Positions 47,082 to 58,231 of a stretch of DNA of 64,000 nt are shown here, piece by piece. The notes under the pieces are model-generated. The model searched no databases, had not been told where the DNA came from, and saw only the letters and a program-made list of their open reading frames with translations. Every line of letters begins with the position of its first letter. Within the stretch, counting starts at the first letter, position 1. Source of the DNA: Ustulina deusta. Its lineage: Eukaryota > Ascomycota > Sordariomycetes > Xylariales > Xylariaceae. Both the position numbers and the translations under genes were made by a program. The DNA lies in NCBI GenBank assembly GCA_023159155.1, contig JAJNNX010000055.1, positions 248,001-312,000 of the forward strand, written 5' to 3'.

Positions 47082-48563
47082 TACCGAATGAATTATGGAT
47101 ACCAGAAACAAAGTGCCCCTGCGTAATATGAGCTTACGCAGGTCTCCCACCCGCCCAGGCTTTTCGCATCGCACCCGTTGACGTTCGGAGCAGCCTTAGG
47201 TCGGTGTTCGTGCGTTGCACGAGACGTCGGAATTGACAGTCTGTTAGCTGCGTTCTGCAGAGGGTTTGGAGTGATTTCGATGACCACCTAATTGACTGTA
47301 TGACTGGTTGTTACTTCGACCAATGCACGGATGAAGGCTTCGATGATGGCGCCGATGGCGTGGCCGAGGGGAGGGATGTGTGGGTGTGAGAGGGATAGAG
47401 AGGGGCCGTTAGAGATAAAGCAACATGGCATAAGGGAATATTGTGCCTTCTGGTCCGGGTCTTACGCCGCCACGTATTTACTGTGAAGGCAGACAAGACA
47501 TTGGACCATGAAGTTGATTGATGAAGAGGGACTCTCTGTAAGGGAGGTCAGGATTATGGCTATGAGTACACTTCCAGGTAGTGGGTAATCCTATGCCTTA
47601 GGTACTTGCGTACTTGGTAGGGTGGGCTTCAAAGGATTTCGCGGCGGGTAAGACAAGAAAACGGTTAGCCGCAGTTTTTAAAACAAGATGCAACAAACTC
47701 CCCACGCCGTAGGCCGAGGTAGTCGGTGGGTAGGTACATACGTAGGTAGGTATATCATTGATTACCGATGTCTCCTTAGGTAAACACCAACTCCTCAAAA
47801 TACGCGTAAAGGCCAATTCGCTTAGGACCTCAATAACTACAATGAGTCAAGTTCCGCACCTACCTATATATAAATTAGGTAGGTGATACTACCTCGGTGC
47901 CTATATGTAGCGAAGTACATACAATTCATCAGGTTTATTGTTACCTAGGTAGGTACTATACTATCGTACCTTTATCTACCTACTAGGTAGGTACCTAGGA
48001 TGTGGGGTAAGTACGCCTACCGGTATCTTTTGATAAGTATTTAGATAAGCATATGAAAAGTCACCCAACACGTGACGCACCTCTTTGAGGCACCTCCTGC
48101 CCTCAACATATAGTGCAGTGACCGACCGACCCGCTACCAACCGTTTGAAACTGAAAGACCAAACCTCGTCACCGTAACGATCAATCATCCCGACCCATCG
48201 TCCCAACCTCCATTCTCTCTGCTCAATGAAGAGAGGTACAGCGAGGGGAACCGAGCTGGTATCGATAAGATAGCGATCGCACCCTCAGTCAACAAGAGGT
48301 GTGCTTCCACTCCGGCCACCACCACCGTACCCTCTCCATCGACAGCTGTCGGGAGGGAGCTTCAGGCTCGGCAGGGCGAGTCTGCTGTCTCCGCTGTCTC
48401 TGTCATTATACATACTGTCTACTCGAGATAGGCGTTGGAGGAGAAACGGATTCCATTCAAGCCGCTGCCAATTGCTTGCTCCTCCGTCCCCATCATCATC
48501 TCGGCCGGGTTACGGGTTACGGGTTACGCATTACGCGTTGCGCGTTGCATATTCGCACCGATA
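47082..48563. other. Intergenic, no gene seen
   Basis: Very rich in TAGGTAGGTA/TACCTACCTA words, especially 47735-48000. Includes the 5' leader and promoter of the Myb/SANT-like gene. No coding sequence was recognised. Confidence 0.55.
48507..48527. repeat. Three tandem GGGTTAC heptamers
   Basis: Perfect triple GGGTTAC just upstream of the Myb/SANT-like start codon, followed by looser TTACGC/GCGTTGC copies to about 48549. Similar to but not the same as the fungal telomere unit (TTAGGG hexamer); most likely a leader microsatellite or protein-binding array. Confidence 0.7.
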
Positions 48564-49920
48564 ATGGCCGACGACGATGTACAGATGACAGCAGCGACGA
48601 CGGCGGCGGCGGCAGCGACGACACGAACGCCGTCCCGTCGCAATGCCGACCGTCGCACGCCGCGCTTCAGCTGGAACCTCGCCTACGAAGACACCTTCTT
48701 CCGATCGCTTTGCGAGTCGATGCAGCTGGGTTACAAGGACAGCCACAACTTCAAGGCCGGCGCGTGGGAGCGAGCCGCCGTTGCGCTGCGCGACAGACAC
48801 GGCGCCTACCCCGAGAAGAGCCACCTCATCAACAAGGCCGACAATGCGCGCAAGAAGTTCCGCATGTGGAGGGGCCTGAGGGAAGACCCCGACTTCCTGT
48901 ACAACCCGAACACGCGCATGGTCACCGCGAGCGAGGAGGCCTGGGGCCGACACTTCGAGGTGAGTCGGTGGTCAGTTACCACATCTCCCCAGGCTACTCG
49001 TCCATCAGCCAGTAGTCTGGACTGGGGCTAACCCATAGTCATCTCCTATCACGCAGAAAGAGCCATTATCGAAAGCCTTGCGAGGTCGGCCCTTCGATCA
49101 TGAAGAATACATGGAGATCCTCTTCCCAGACGTCGTGGGGTCCGGCGGCGCACCGAAGCGCATCATGAAGCCGAGGCGCAGGAACCCCGATGGATCGATG
49201 CCACCACGCCCGAGCGATGTCGACACATCCCCCGTTGATCCCAGCCTGGACTCGTCTACCTCCTCCGCCATATACAACCAGGCCTCCTCCCAAAATCAGA
49301 TGCAGCCACCGGCACAGCAGCTCCCTACTGCCTCCTCTACTCAGACATCCCAACGCCCAGCTTCTACTACCATCCCCCCACGCGCATCCACAGCCTCCAA
49401 TGCAAGCGCCCTCACGCCGCCAGATGAGACGACACCAAATACACAGTCACGCAAGCGACCCCATTCCAGCTCTACTCCAACTAATCCGGAGAGGCGCAGA
49501 GGTAGACCCTCACGCTTCGCTCCCAGCTTCTACAACCAGCACTCCACGCCTGCCGTTCCCAACGCATCCACTGCTGCTTCCTCTTCCTCTACGGCCAATC
49601 CCACCCACCCCACGCCTCCCCCTCCAATCTCGGCTGGGCTTGTCGAGAACGGCATTCTGTCCTTGGCAGAGGCACTCAAGGCTCGCGCTACGCCTAGGTG
49701 GCCCGAACAGGCAGTTGAGATCCTCTTTCGCGAATTTGCGGACGAGGACTTAGACCTGCAGCTGAAGATAGCCGAGAAGGCCCTCACCGACGACAACAAG
49801 GCCATGGTTTTCGTCAAGATGACCCCCGTCCTGCGACGTCACTGGGTCAGCAGGCTCAGAGAGGTTCACATGCGAAACTTGGGTGGCGGTTTGGGAAGAG
49901 TCGGCGAGGAGGCTTCTTAA
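48564..49920 (+). CDS. Myb/SANT-like domain protein with AT-hook
   Basis: Two exons (48564-48959, 49057-49920) give 419 aa; the intron is GTGAGT...ACGCAG. Residues ~33-130 form a Myb/SANT-like DNA-binding domain (FSWNLAYEDTFFRSL, WERAAVALRDRHG, KADNARKKFRMWRGLREDPDFLYN, EEAWGRHFEKEPLSKALRGRPF), of the kind also found beside PIF/Harbinger-type transposases. The middle (~165-320) is Ser/Thr/Pro-rich low complexity with an AT-hook-like RRRGRPSRF. The C-terminus (GILSLAEALKARATPRWPEQAVEILFREF...VFVKMTPVLRRHWVSRLREVH) is helical and conserved-looking. It is likely a nuclear DNA-binding protein. No transposase lies next to it, so it appears to be an ordinary host gene. Confidence 0.85.
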
Positions 49921-52408
49921 TGCCTCGTCGTAACACACTAGTATACATATCAAAGCCCAATATGCATGCATGCGTGCGATGGTTTGAGTTGATATGTATC
50001 ACGTGCCCTCAGGAGTAGCGTCGAAGTCATTGTACAGCAGCACTACCAAAGACCCCTCCAACGACGTAGCTCCAGAAGGCTATTCGACTTGCATATTGCA
50101 GCCAAATTATACCATGGAGGGGATCCTCAGATTATTATTATAATGGGTAAATATGGAGTGTTGAGACGGTGACACACCATACGGGTTCTTCTGTTTTGCG
50201 GTGGCGTTGGCGTATGTATGTCTTGAAAACAAGGGACCTCCCCCCACGACTATGAAGACCAAGGGAAAGAAAGAATTTGGCATTTGGGAACTCATGTGAG
50301 AATGACACCCAAAAGAATATTGTCTCGCGAATTTGCGTATGTGTCTTCGCACATGAACCCCAGCATCTATGAGGTAGTACCTACTATACTGGGTATAACT
50401 TGAAGTATCGTCCTAGATGGTGTATGCAGGAGGTGGCCATGGCCATAAAAGCAACCTGAGTATCTAGCCGATCCCTTCCTTAACCCAACCCAAAAAAAGG
50501 GGAGAAAAAACGTTTATGAAAAGATTAGAGAACGAAATGTTTATTGTACTATAAGTCTACGACCTCGTAAGATATGGATATAATCGATCGTAATCCGTTC
50601 GCTCAGTCGCTTGACTAGTTCCTAACTCTCCAGTATTATAGTCTACCTAGGTAGGTTTGCTTACCTGTATCCCTCGAAAGAAGCTTAGAAATATATCAGC
50701 TGTATCAGGTATTCTATTATTTTCGAATAATTATAATATGAAAACGGTAGGGTACTAGGTAGGTAGGCACTTAAGTATGTGTTGTATACCAGTGAATACA
50801 GAGGTCTAGAAGTTTTGGGAAATCAAATTACATACATACATACATGCCATTATATCAATAAATAGTAGTTCCTGTTTACCAGCATTATTAAATTCCTCCA
50901 GTGGAGGCAAAACCACTCTTGTTCAGGCCAGAATCAATCATCTCCTCATCCACGTAACCACTTATATACCAATAAGTCAATACCTACCTATGCAACTCCT
51001 CCCCGGAACAGAGAGCGGGCGTCCCAGCAGATAGCAAGCGTTGAACCTGTCAAGAACTGCCACGGTATCGCCTAGTTCAGCACACGCAAGTCCGAGACCT
51101 ACAAACCCGTTTTTCATAAGAAAAAAAAAGAAAAAGAAAAAAAATGTCGCTTGTCTACCCAACGTAGCAGTGCCTCGACATCGGGTCGCGCCATCGGCCT
51201 CCTGCCTTGTCCAGTTGCTCGGGCCGGTGGACAAACAAACGTCGGAGCGACTTCCCCGCTGTCAACAAATTTCAGAACCCCCATTCGGGAGCGAAAGCAG
51301 CGACGTATACGAGACAGAGCGAGCCAGCCCCCCGAGACCGACCTCCTCTGCAGATTCGTACCCAATCCCTGGCTCCCGAGCCGACCCGGGAAACTACAGC
51401 GGCCATACACCGGGAGAGTCGGGGATCGAAGGGCGGCACTTTCTGATCGCTGTATTTGACGTTCCTCCCGGCCGCTTTAAATTTGCGGCAGCTACGGCTC
51501 TGCTTGCCCCTAGCGACACATGCTCTCGTAAATGGTGGTCGAATAGCCGGGCACCCAGCTTGGAATGTTGGTGGTTTTCTTCGTGTCGGGCGGAGATGTG
51601 ATCCGGTAGGTATAACACCGCTACTTTACGAAATTAGGTGCATATATGTTTGGACAGGAAAAGAAAAGCGAAATAAAAATGACAGTTATCTTGATGGAAA
51701 ACGACATACCGAATCAGCCTAGGCTTGGGCCGAACTAACAATAACATGGACAATACGACCCTCAGCTGCTGCGGGGTTGCTGGCATGGAATAGAATCCAA
51801 TGCAATGCAATCCTTGCACGCAGTCCGCCTCTACTTGATAATTTTGATAAAGGCTTTTTCGCCTTCGTCGACGTCTCATCCATCTAACGTACCTATTAAA
51901 GGAGGGTCGGAAAAGAAAAAGCAGAACTTTCTTCTCGCATGACATAGGATTACTTCCTTATCAAGAAAAATACGCGTTACGAGTGAACTCGGCAAACACG
52001 ACAAAAAGAAATAGTTTGGTGTAGAATCACCGAACCTGCCAATTCATTCATGCAAGAACAGATACACATACAAGGTACAAGCTCCTACACACGAGCCTCG
52101 TGGAGAGAGAAGACCAAGAAAAACAAGAGCCGAGACTCCATGTGTCGCCATCGCATTAAAACGCCGCCAGAACCCTTTCCTGTACTTCTTCTCCCCCCCC
52201 GGGTAGTGGGTGTGCGGGAAGCAAGCCGTCCATTTCTTCCTTAGCACAAGCTGTTCTCGACATAATATTCCAGACGAGCTTCTTCCTACGACTGCTCGCC
52301 TTTCTTTGCTCTATAGAGATACCTAGTTGTGCAGGTTAGCCTAATTCATACTCATCCCACGCCGGATAAACTCTCGACAAGCTCGAAACGGGCGGGAAGG
52401 GTTTAAAC
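49921..52408. other. Intergenic, no gene seen
   Basis: About 2.5 kb. It includes an A-rich run (AAAAAGAAAA) at about 51119-51144, TAGGTA words at 50640-50770, and GC-richer DNA at 51180-51600 that opens several motif-free frames on both strands. No gene is called. Confidence 0.5.
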
Positions 52409-53122
52409 TTACCCTCCAAACGCAGCCTCGAAGAGACCCACGCCCAGCGCAATACTAGCCCCGACGCCGGCGTTCTTCCACGTGAGGCGCCCACGCTCAT
52501 ACAGGCCCAAGGCCTTATAGCCAAGGTAGGCGCTGACGCCGACGACAGCCGTCAGGTTCGTCACGACGAGTGCGGTAGTGGCGCTGTCGCTGAGTTCGCC
52601 GAAGAACTCGGTCAGGATGTTGCCGGCCTTGCGAGCCTTGTTGGCGGCGACCTTCTTCTTCTTGGCAGGGGTGGCCTCAGCGCGGGCGGCAGCGGCGTCT
52701 TCTTCCCGCTCTTTGCGCTTCTCCTGCGTCTCGGTCTGCACATCCTGCTCTAGGAAGTCGGATGGCACCGTGCGCACTGACGGCGTGTCGACGTCGATGA
52801 GAGATGAGGTGCTCGCTGTCTCGGAGGGGATAATCTGCGGCGGTCGAGGGGCTGCGGCCTGCGGGCGGAAATATCATGGTTAGCTAGCCAACTACCTCTG
52901 TTCCGTTTCTTCTTCTCTCTTTCTCTCTTTTTCTCCCCCTCCTTCCCCCCCTCTCGGCTTGATCTGGATATTGCGAAATGAATAGGCCACAGGACATACC
53001 TCCCTAGGAGACTGTCTTGGACCGGATGCGGCGACTTCAGCGTACGACACTAGTAACCAAGGCGTTAGCCTGTGTCCACTTGGCTACGAGCTGGTCAAAC
53101 GAAATACGCCTTCCCACTTACT
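52409..53122 (-). CDS. OM14-like mitochondrial outer-membrane protein
   Basis: 166 aa from three exons: the last base before the first intron (A at 53122), 53049-53000 and 52858-52409. The start codon is split by an intron: A|TG is created when GTAAGT...ACTAG (53121-53050, branch GCTAAC) is removed. It then reads MSYAEVAASGPRQSPREAAAPRPPQ, the usual opening of this family. The second intron is GTATGT...CGCAG. The middle is a charged coiled segment (EQDVQTETQEKRKEREEDAAAARAEATPAKKKK). The C-terminus (~100-166) has two to three hydrophobic helices (TTALVVTNLTAVVGVSAYLGYKALGLYERG, AGVGASIALGVGLFEAAFGG), as in the OM14 C-terminal domain of the yeast outer-membrane protein that helps dock ribosomes. 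Role by homology only. Confidence 0.82.
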
Positions 53123-54280
53123 TTCTGCTGTTTTCCAAGTTGGCGATTTGTTTGAGTGGTGAGAAGATATCCCAATATGCAGGTTGCAACAAAAAACTTG
53201 CTAGCGTTACTGGAATGTAGATAGATAAGTGGGATAGGCGGACGGACGGACGGGCTTTGTTGCTATGGGAGGGGCTGTTGTGGTGGTAGGTGTGGGCTGC
53301 GGGGTAGGTTGTGAATGGCTAGGTATGTTATTGTTATTATTCATGCGATGGGATACCTAGGGAGGTAGTGGAGAGGAGAAAGGAGAAAAGAGACCGCAGT
53401 ATGTTCGTTATATATGGTGCGGTCGACGTTCCTGAGCACTGTGATGAGTGATGCCATCACTGTTAATTGTACCTTGTACTCCTCGACCAAGTCTCGGCCT
53501 AGTCTAGAAGCTCCCCCCTGTCCTTGGGCATGCTTGTATGACGTCAAGCGCGCCCCACGCGAACTACCCAGATAGGTAGTGGACAGGTAGGTATATTGTA
53601 CCAATCACTTCTTCTACCTTGGGGAGCCACATGTGAGTGCTGCGCAGGTAACAGAGAGCTGTGGCGTACATGGAGATATAGATTTGCTTACTTATCTAAT
53701 TGGTATGGCAAAACAGGTAGCGTAATGCATGTCTATCACTTTTAAGGAAAGTCTATAGATACCGGATATCATCGGACTTCTATATCTCGACGAAGAAATT
53801 TGAAGCTGCCTCCGAGCATCGTAATTCCACTAGCCTACCTACTGGTGCCATTTCTCATCCAAGGTACTCTTATCATTGTTCCTATGGATATGAGCCACGT
53901 TTTTTAGGTTAGATACCTACCCCACCCCCTTGCTTACCTAGGTTGTAGTTGTTGTTCCTTTTACACCCATAGCTATGGAACGCCTACATCAGCTTGGGCA
54001 ATATGAATATAATTCCATATGCTTCAATGAATTTCCTGAGGACGATATAGACAAGGTGAAGGTGTTCAACTCTTTGGATTACAGCAATAGAAAAGGCAGT
54101 AAGTAAGAGGAGGATGGCGGCGTATGATCATAGTCGCCGTGTCTCGTATACAATATATACACATTATCTACAAAGGTAGTTAGCAAATCCGCCAGCGCCT
54201 CTATGCTCCGTGTCACAGACGGTTGTAGTAGTGGTACACGCCGTTTCTTTTCCATGAGGCCCTTACAATCCGGAGCCCCT
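53123..54280. other. Intergenic, no gene seen
   Basis: 5' leader/promoter of the OM14-like gene and 3' DNA of MIA40. It has TAGGTA words (53573-53595, 53910-53945). No gene was recognised. Confidence 0.5.
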
Positions 54281-55326
54281 CTATTCAGCCGTAGTAGGCT
54301 TGGGGCCCGACGTTTTTGTCGCAGGTGCCGATGATGTGGTGGCAACTTTTTCTCCCTCGGGCTTTGGTCCTCCTATCCTCGCATCCGTCTCGGTCACTTC
54401 GTTAGTAGGTGATCCGATCTTCGTAGGCTTAGGAGAGGAGGGCTCCGTGGCCGTGGCGTCTCTTGAAGAGACTCCGTCTGTCGCTACCCCGTCAACCGCA
54501 GGCGCAGCTTCGTCATCATCGGCTAACTCTTCACCATATACCTCGGGATGTAGCCTGAAGCAGTCCTGCATGTGCCTGTTTCCTGGCGTTAGCTGCTTAT
54601 CATGAGCCATCCCTCAACAAAGCGCAGAGTCAGACGTACTGGAAGTTGTCGATGCAGTCCATGCCCTTGGGCTCTTCTTTCGAATATACGAAGCAGCTAA
54701 AGGCAGCTTTGAACTCTTCTCCACAAGGGCCATGCGCCATACCACCTAGGCATGGACAATCCCAGTTGATCTCGCCAGTCTCCGGGTTGAAAGCACCCTG
54801 CTGCGCAGCCTCCTCTTCCAGGGCCTCCGGGCTCGCCCCCTCGGGAGCTACCTCACCATTCGCGATCGCCTCGGGCGAGGTCTGAGAAGCCAGTGCAGCT
54901 GTCTCGGACTCGGGGATCGTCTTGGATTCGGGGACGGCGGCCTTTTGTAAGCGGGCCTCCGCTTCTAGGCGCTTGCGTGCGACAACTGCCTCGATGGTGG
55001 GGAGGTCTTCATCAGAGAACTCGGGCGGCGGCTGTATCGTCTTGACTATTGTCGCGTAGCGTCAGCGCACACCGTATAGGCATGTAGGTAGGTGTTCAAC
55101 ATGTTGACGACAGGTATCGCATACGCTTTGGTTCCTCGGCAAAGACGGTGCTCGTGCTGTACCAGTAGACAGCACCAACGGCCAATCCCCACCTCACGGC
55201 CGAGCTCTTCCAACTCCGTTTCGCTACTGGCGAGGTCGAGGCAAAACGGCGGCCCGATGCTGCGACACGAGATTGGCGAAGGGGGCTCGCGATCCGCGGC
55301 GCGGACCGTAGAGCTGCTCTATACAT
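54281..55326 (-). CDS. MIA40: MIA40, mitochondrial import and assembly oxidoreductase
   Basis: Three exons (55326-55125, 55045-54640, 54575-54281) give 300 aa; introns are GTATGC...AATAG and GTACGT...AACAG. The N-terminus is a presequence rich in Arg/Ser/Ala, followed by one membrane anchor ([20 protein letters not shown], ~45-64). An acidic linker leads to the catalytic core: redox CPC at residues 164-166, then twin CX9C pairs (Cys175/185 and Cys198/208), ending [16 protein letters not shown]. An acidic Thr/Pro-rich tail follows. MIA40 sits in the inner membrane facing the intermembrane space and oxidises incoming small Cys proteins with Erv1. All six catalytic and structural Cys are present. 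Confidence 0.97.
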
Positions 55327-55993
55327 AGTGTACTAGCAGTGATCGGAGAGGATGAGAACGAGCGACGGGAAGAGGGAGAAGTAGAATTGGGGGAAAAGAG
55401 GGAAGGACGTCTCGCAAAGAGAACAAAATGGCGAGGCGTACGAAATGGAGAAGGTGACGCTGGGTTTGTAAGCAGTTTTGCTGAATCTTCATACCGATCT
55501 CGAGAAATTTGTGGACAGTAAAAACGCACCAGCGAAGGCTTCTATAAAACCGCGCTCCGTGTTCCGGACACTGGGCCTGTATGGTAGGCACCTGGAGATC
55601 CCGGATCTGGAGAGTGCTGTGGGTGCTTACATACATAGGTACGGTACCTGTGCCGTACAGTGGCCTAAGTAGGTATCCGGCACTGTACAAACCCTTCATT
55701 TAGTTGGAAGTTAGATCCCCTCTTGATGAAAGTTACGCTAGCAAATACAAAACAAAGCAAGGCTACGTTTATGTTGGCCAGATCTTGAGAAGAATTACCG
55801 GTACTTTACTGTGTAGAAAGGTCGCAGGTCGCTGGGTTCATTAAGTGGTGAGTAACGCCGACAGAATACCTACGTAGGTACAGAGATATGACGATGCAGC
55901 CCTTTTGAAGCTTCCTCTCGCCTTCTGGTTCGTCGCCTCTCGTGTCACCGCCCATCCATCCAATTGTTCATTGATTCAATTATTTATTTCACC
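55327..55993. other. Divergent promoter region, MIA40/THI80
   Basis: About 670 bp between two divergent genes. A purine-rich stretch (55350-55420) probably lies in the MIA40 leader. A 60-codon frame here is not supported as a gene. Confidence 0.5.
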
Positions 55994-57002
55994 ATGAGCT
56001 CCAGCACAACACCAGACTCTGGTTTCATAGAATGGCACCCTATTAGACAGCTTTTAGGGTATCCCGGACACGAGTTCGTCCTCATCATACTGAACCAGCC
56101 CATCCGAAATCCCTGTTTATTCGGGCATCTATGGAGCACAGGTATGTATGGCCATTTGGTTGGTTCTTTTGGGGGTGTGGCAGCAGTCTTTTCTTCATGC
56201 ACTGCGCGTCGTGAACTGATAGCTTTCTGGAACAGCCGAGACCAAGATCGCTGCAGATGGCGGCGCCAACCAGATCTATGACCTGAGCAAGCGGGCACCT
56301 CCTGAAAATGGCGCCGGCAGTTCGGGGCCAAATGACCAATTTGTGAGTTCGACCCGCATCCACATCGCCATAGGGTCTCCCCGCCTGCTAATTTCAAGTC
56401 ATGCTTGACAGAAGGATCTCGACACCATCATCGGGGATCTTGACTCGCTAGCAGATGAGGCGCGCCGATATTTCTCGCGCAGCCGCATCATCCGCGAGGC
56501 AGAGCAGGATTCCACCGACTTCGCCAAAGCCGTGCGTCTCGCCCGTAGCGAGTCTCGAGGTCGGGACATCGTGTGCATGGGCGGGCTCGGCGGCCGCGTG
56601 GACCAGGGCCTCAGCCAGCTGCACCATCTGTACCTGTTCCAGCAATCCCCGACGTATGCCGACGGCCGCATGTATCTAGTATCGGGTGAGTCCATGTCCT
56701 TCGTTCTCAAGGGCGGCACAAGGCATCGAATCCGGGTGCGTGAGCCGGACATCAAAGTCACCGACGCCTCCCGCCGCGTGTCGGGCGATCCCTTCGCGAA
56801 GCATGTCGGCATCGTCCCCGTCGGCGAGCCGGCCGTCATCTCGACCAAGGGACTCGAGTGGGATGTCCAAGACTGGGACACGGCGTTTGGGACCCGCATG
56901 AGCACGAGCAATCATGTCCTGCCGGAGACAGAAGTCGTGGAAGTCCAGGCAGACAAGGATGTGTTGTTCACGATAGCGCTGAAACAGGTGTCGAATGTAT
57001 GA
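55994..57002 (+). CDS. THI80: Thiamine pyrophosphokinase
   Basis: Three exons (55994-56141, 56236-56342, 56412-57002) give 281 aa; introns are GTATGT...GAACAG and GTGAGT...GACAG. Motifs in order: FVLIILNQPI (first strand), KIAADGGANQIYDL (substrate-binding ADGGAN), LDTIIGDLDSL (Mg/ATP-binding GDLDS), EQDSTDFAKAV (D-x-TD), CMGGLGGRVDQGLSQLHHLY (G-G-RxDH-like; here DQ) and the C-terminal thiamine-binding sandwich (KGLEWDVQDWDTAFGTRMSTSNHV). It transfers pyrophosphate from ATP to thiamine to make the cofactor TPP in the cytosol. The usual SRPD/SNPD-type site is clear and no damage is seen. The length fits fungal enzymes. Confidence 0.96.
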
Positions 57003-57393
57003 ATTGCCCAGCAGTAGAATCGTCTGTGCTCCGGTTCTTCCTATGCGGACACGCCGATGAAGGCATGTGCGGATTTGAAAACTTGCTCAACAGGTAGTCG
57101 GCGGGTAGTTACTATCCCCTCGACGTACGGGGTCGAGAGATATCGGCGAGGAGACTAGATAAACTCAATGAGTCAATAGGCCCTAAAGCCATAGTCATAT
57201 TTCCTTTCCCGGCCCTATGCAACAACCGTTTAAGCGCCGGACTCCTCGCTGCACATAAGAAATGCTCCCAGACAATCTTATGAACCCAGATGATGATGCT
57301 ATATACACACAAATCCACCGCCACTACTAACCAACCCCTCCCCCCTTCTCTTCCCTTTCCTACCCAAATCCCACCGCGACCTTTCATCGCGTG
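57003..57393. other. Convergent 3' regions, no gene seen
   Basis: Short gap between the thiamine kinase and GOS1 ends; C-rich around 57325-57375. Nothing else was recognised. Confidence 0.5.
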
Positions 57394-58231
57394 TCACCGT
57401 AGGAAGTGCAAGACCAGCCAACAGAAGCCGAAGAATACGACCACGCCAGCCCAGAAAATCCACTTGTCCTGCTTGGCGCGTCGCTCGATCATACGGATAG
57501 TATCCCCGCTGACGCCTAGGGTGTTCGCGACGCTGTACAGGCGACGTTGGGTATTCTTGAGCATGTCCCGCTGGGCACCGAGATCGCCCAGCACGGCCTG
57601 GCCACGGGCTATGTACTCGTCGAGGGCGGTGTTGGTACTGGCGAAGAAGTTCTGCTCGCGCATGGCATGGGCCTCGCGCGTGTAGTCGCCGCTACCCATG
57701 CTCATCTGGCCGCCGCTGCCGTAACGATTCGTGGGTACGGTAGTGGGCGAGGAGGTCGATGCGGAGGCCGGGGCATTGGCGTACGGGTTCTCGGGCGTGG
57801 ATGTGGTAAAGGGCCGGCGGCCGAGCAGCTCGGAGCGGCTCTGGTCGTGGGCGGCGTCCTCGCGCTGGGCCTTGAGCACGTCGGCCTGGGCGCGAAACTC
57901 CGTGAGCTCGTTGCGGAAGTTGCGCAGACGCTCGTGGGCCTTCTCTTGCTTGGCGGGGTTGAGCTCCTGCTTTGCCAAGGCCGAGTATTCGTCCAACGTG
58001 CGCGAGAAGGCGGTCAAGGAGGCGGACAGCGAGCCGAGGGCGGCGGGCGTGGGTGGGCCATCGGGTGAGGAGGAGAGGGTGGCGAAGTCGCGCTTGATCG
58101 ACGTGGACTGCTTCAGCGCAGAGTTGAATTGCGTGTTCTGGTAGAGAATGTAGTGGTTAGAAGGCAGGTCTGGCTGGCCGAAGTCAAAGACGGAGGGGCA
58201 AGAAACCGCGAGTGGTAGGCGATCTCACCAT
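57394..58231 (-). CDS. GOS1: Golgi SNARE GOS1 (Qb-SNARE)
   Basis: Two coding exons give 248 aa. The first coding exon is the ATG alone (58231-58229), followed by an intron GTGAGA...TACCAG (58228-58138), and the rest is 58137-57394. The N-terminus MNTQFNSALKQSTSIKRDFATLSSS starts the regulatory helices. The middle is a Ser/Thr/Pro linker with low complexity. The SNARE motif is ~165-225 (EQNFFASTNTALDEYIARGQAVLGDLGAQRDMLKNTQRRLYSVANTLG) and ends VSGDTIRMIERRAKQDK. A single C-terminal anchor (WIFWAGVVVFFGFCWLVLHFLR) follows. GOS1 acts with Sed5, Sft1/Ykt6 in intra-Golgi transport. The ATG-only exon is inferred from perfect splice signals and the need for an N-terminus. Confidence 0.93.

Noticed and set aside
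48507..48527. Interstitial telomere repeat
   Set aside because: The unit is the heptamer GGGTTAC, not TTAGGG, and only three copies are present.
48299..49015. 238-codon frame overlapping the Myb/SANT-like gene
   Set aside because: Out-of-frame with the clear Myb/SANT domain and low-complexity Arg/His-rich.
57547..58068. 173-codon Gly/Val-rich frame opposite GOS1
   Set aside because: Antisense shadow of the SNARE gene.
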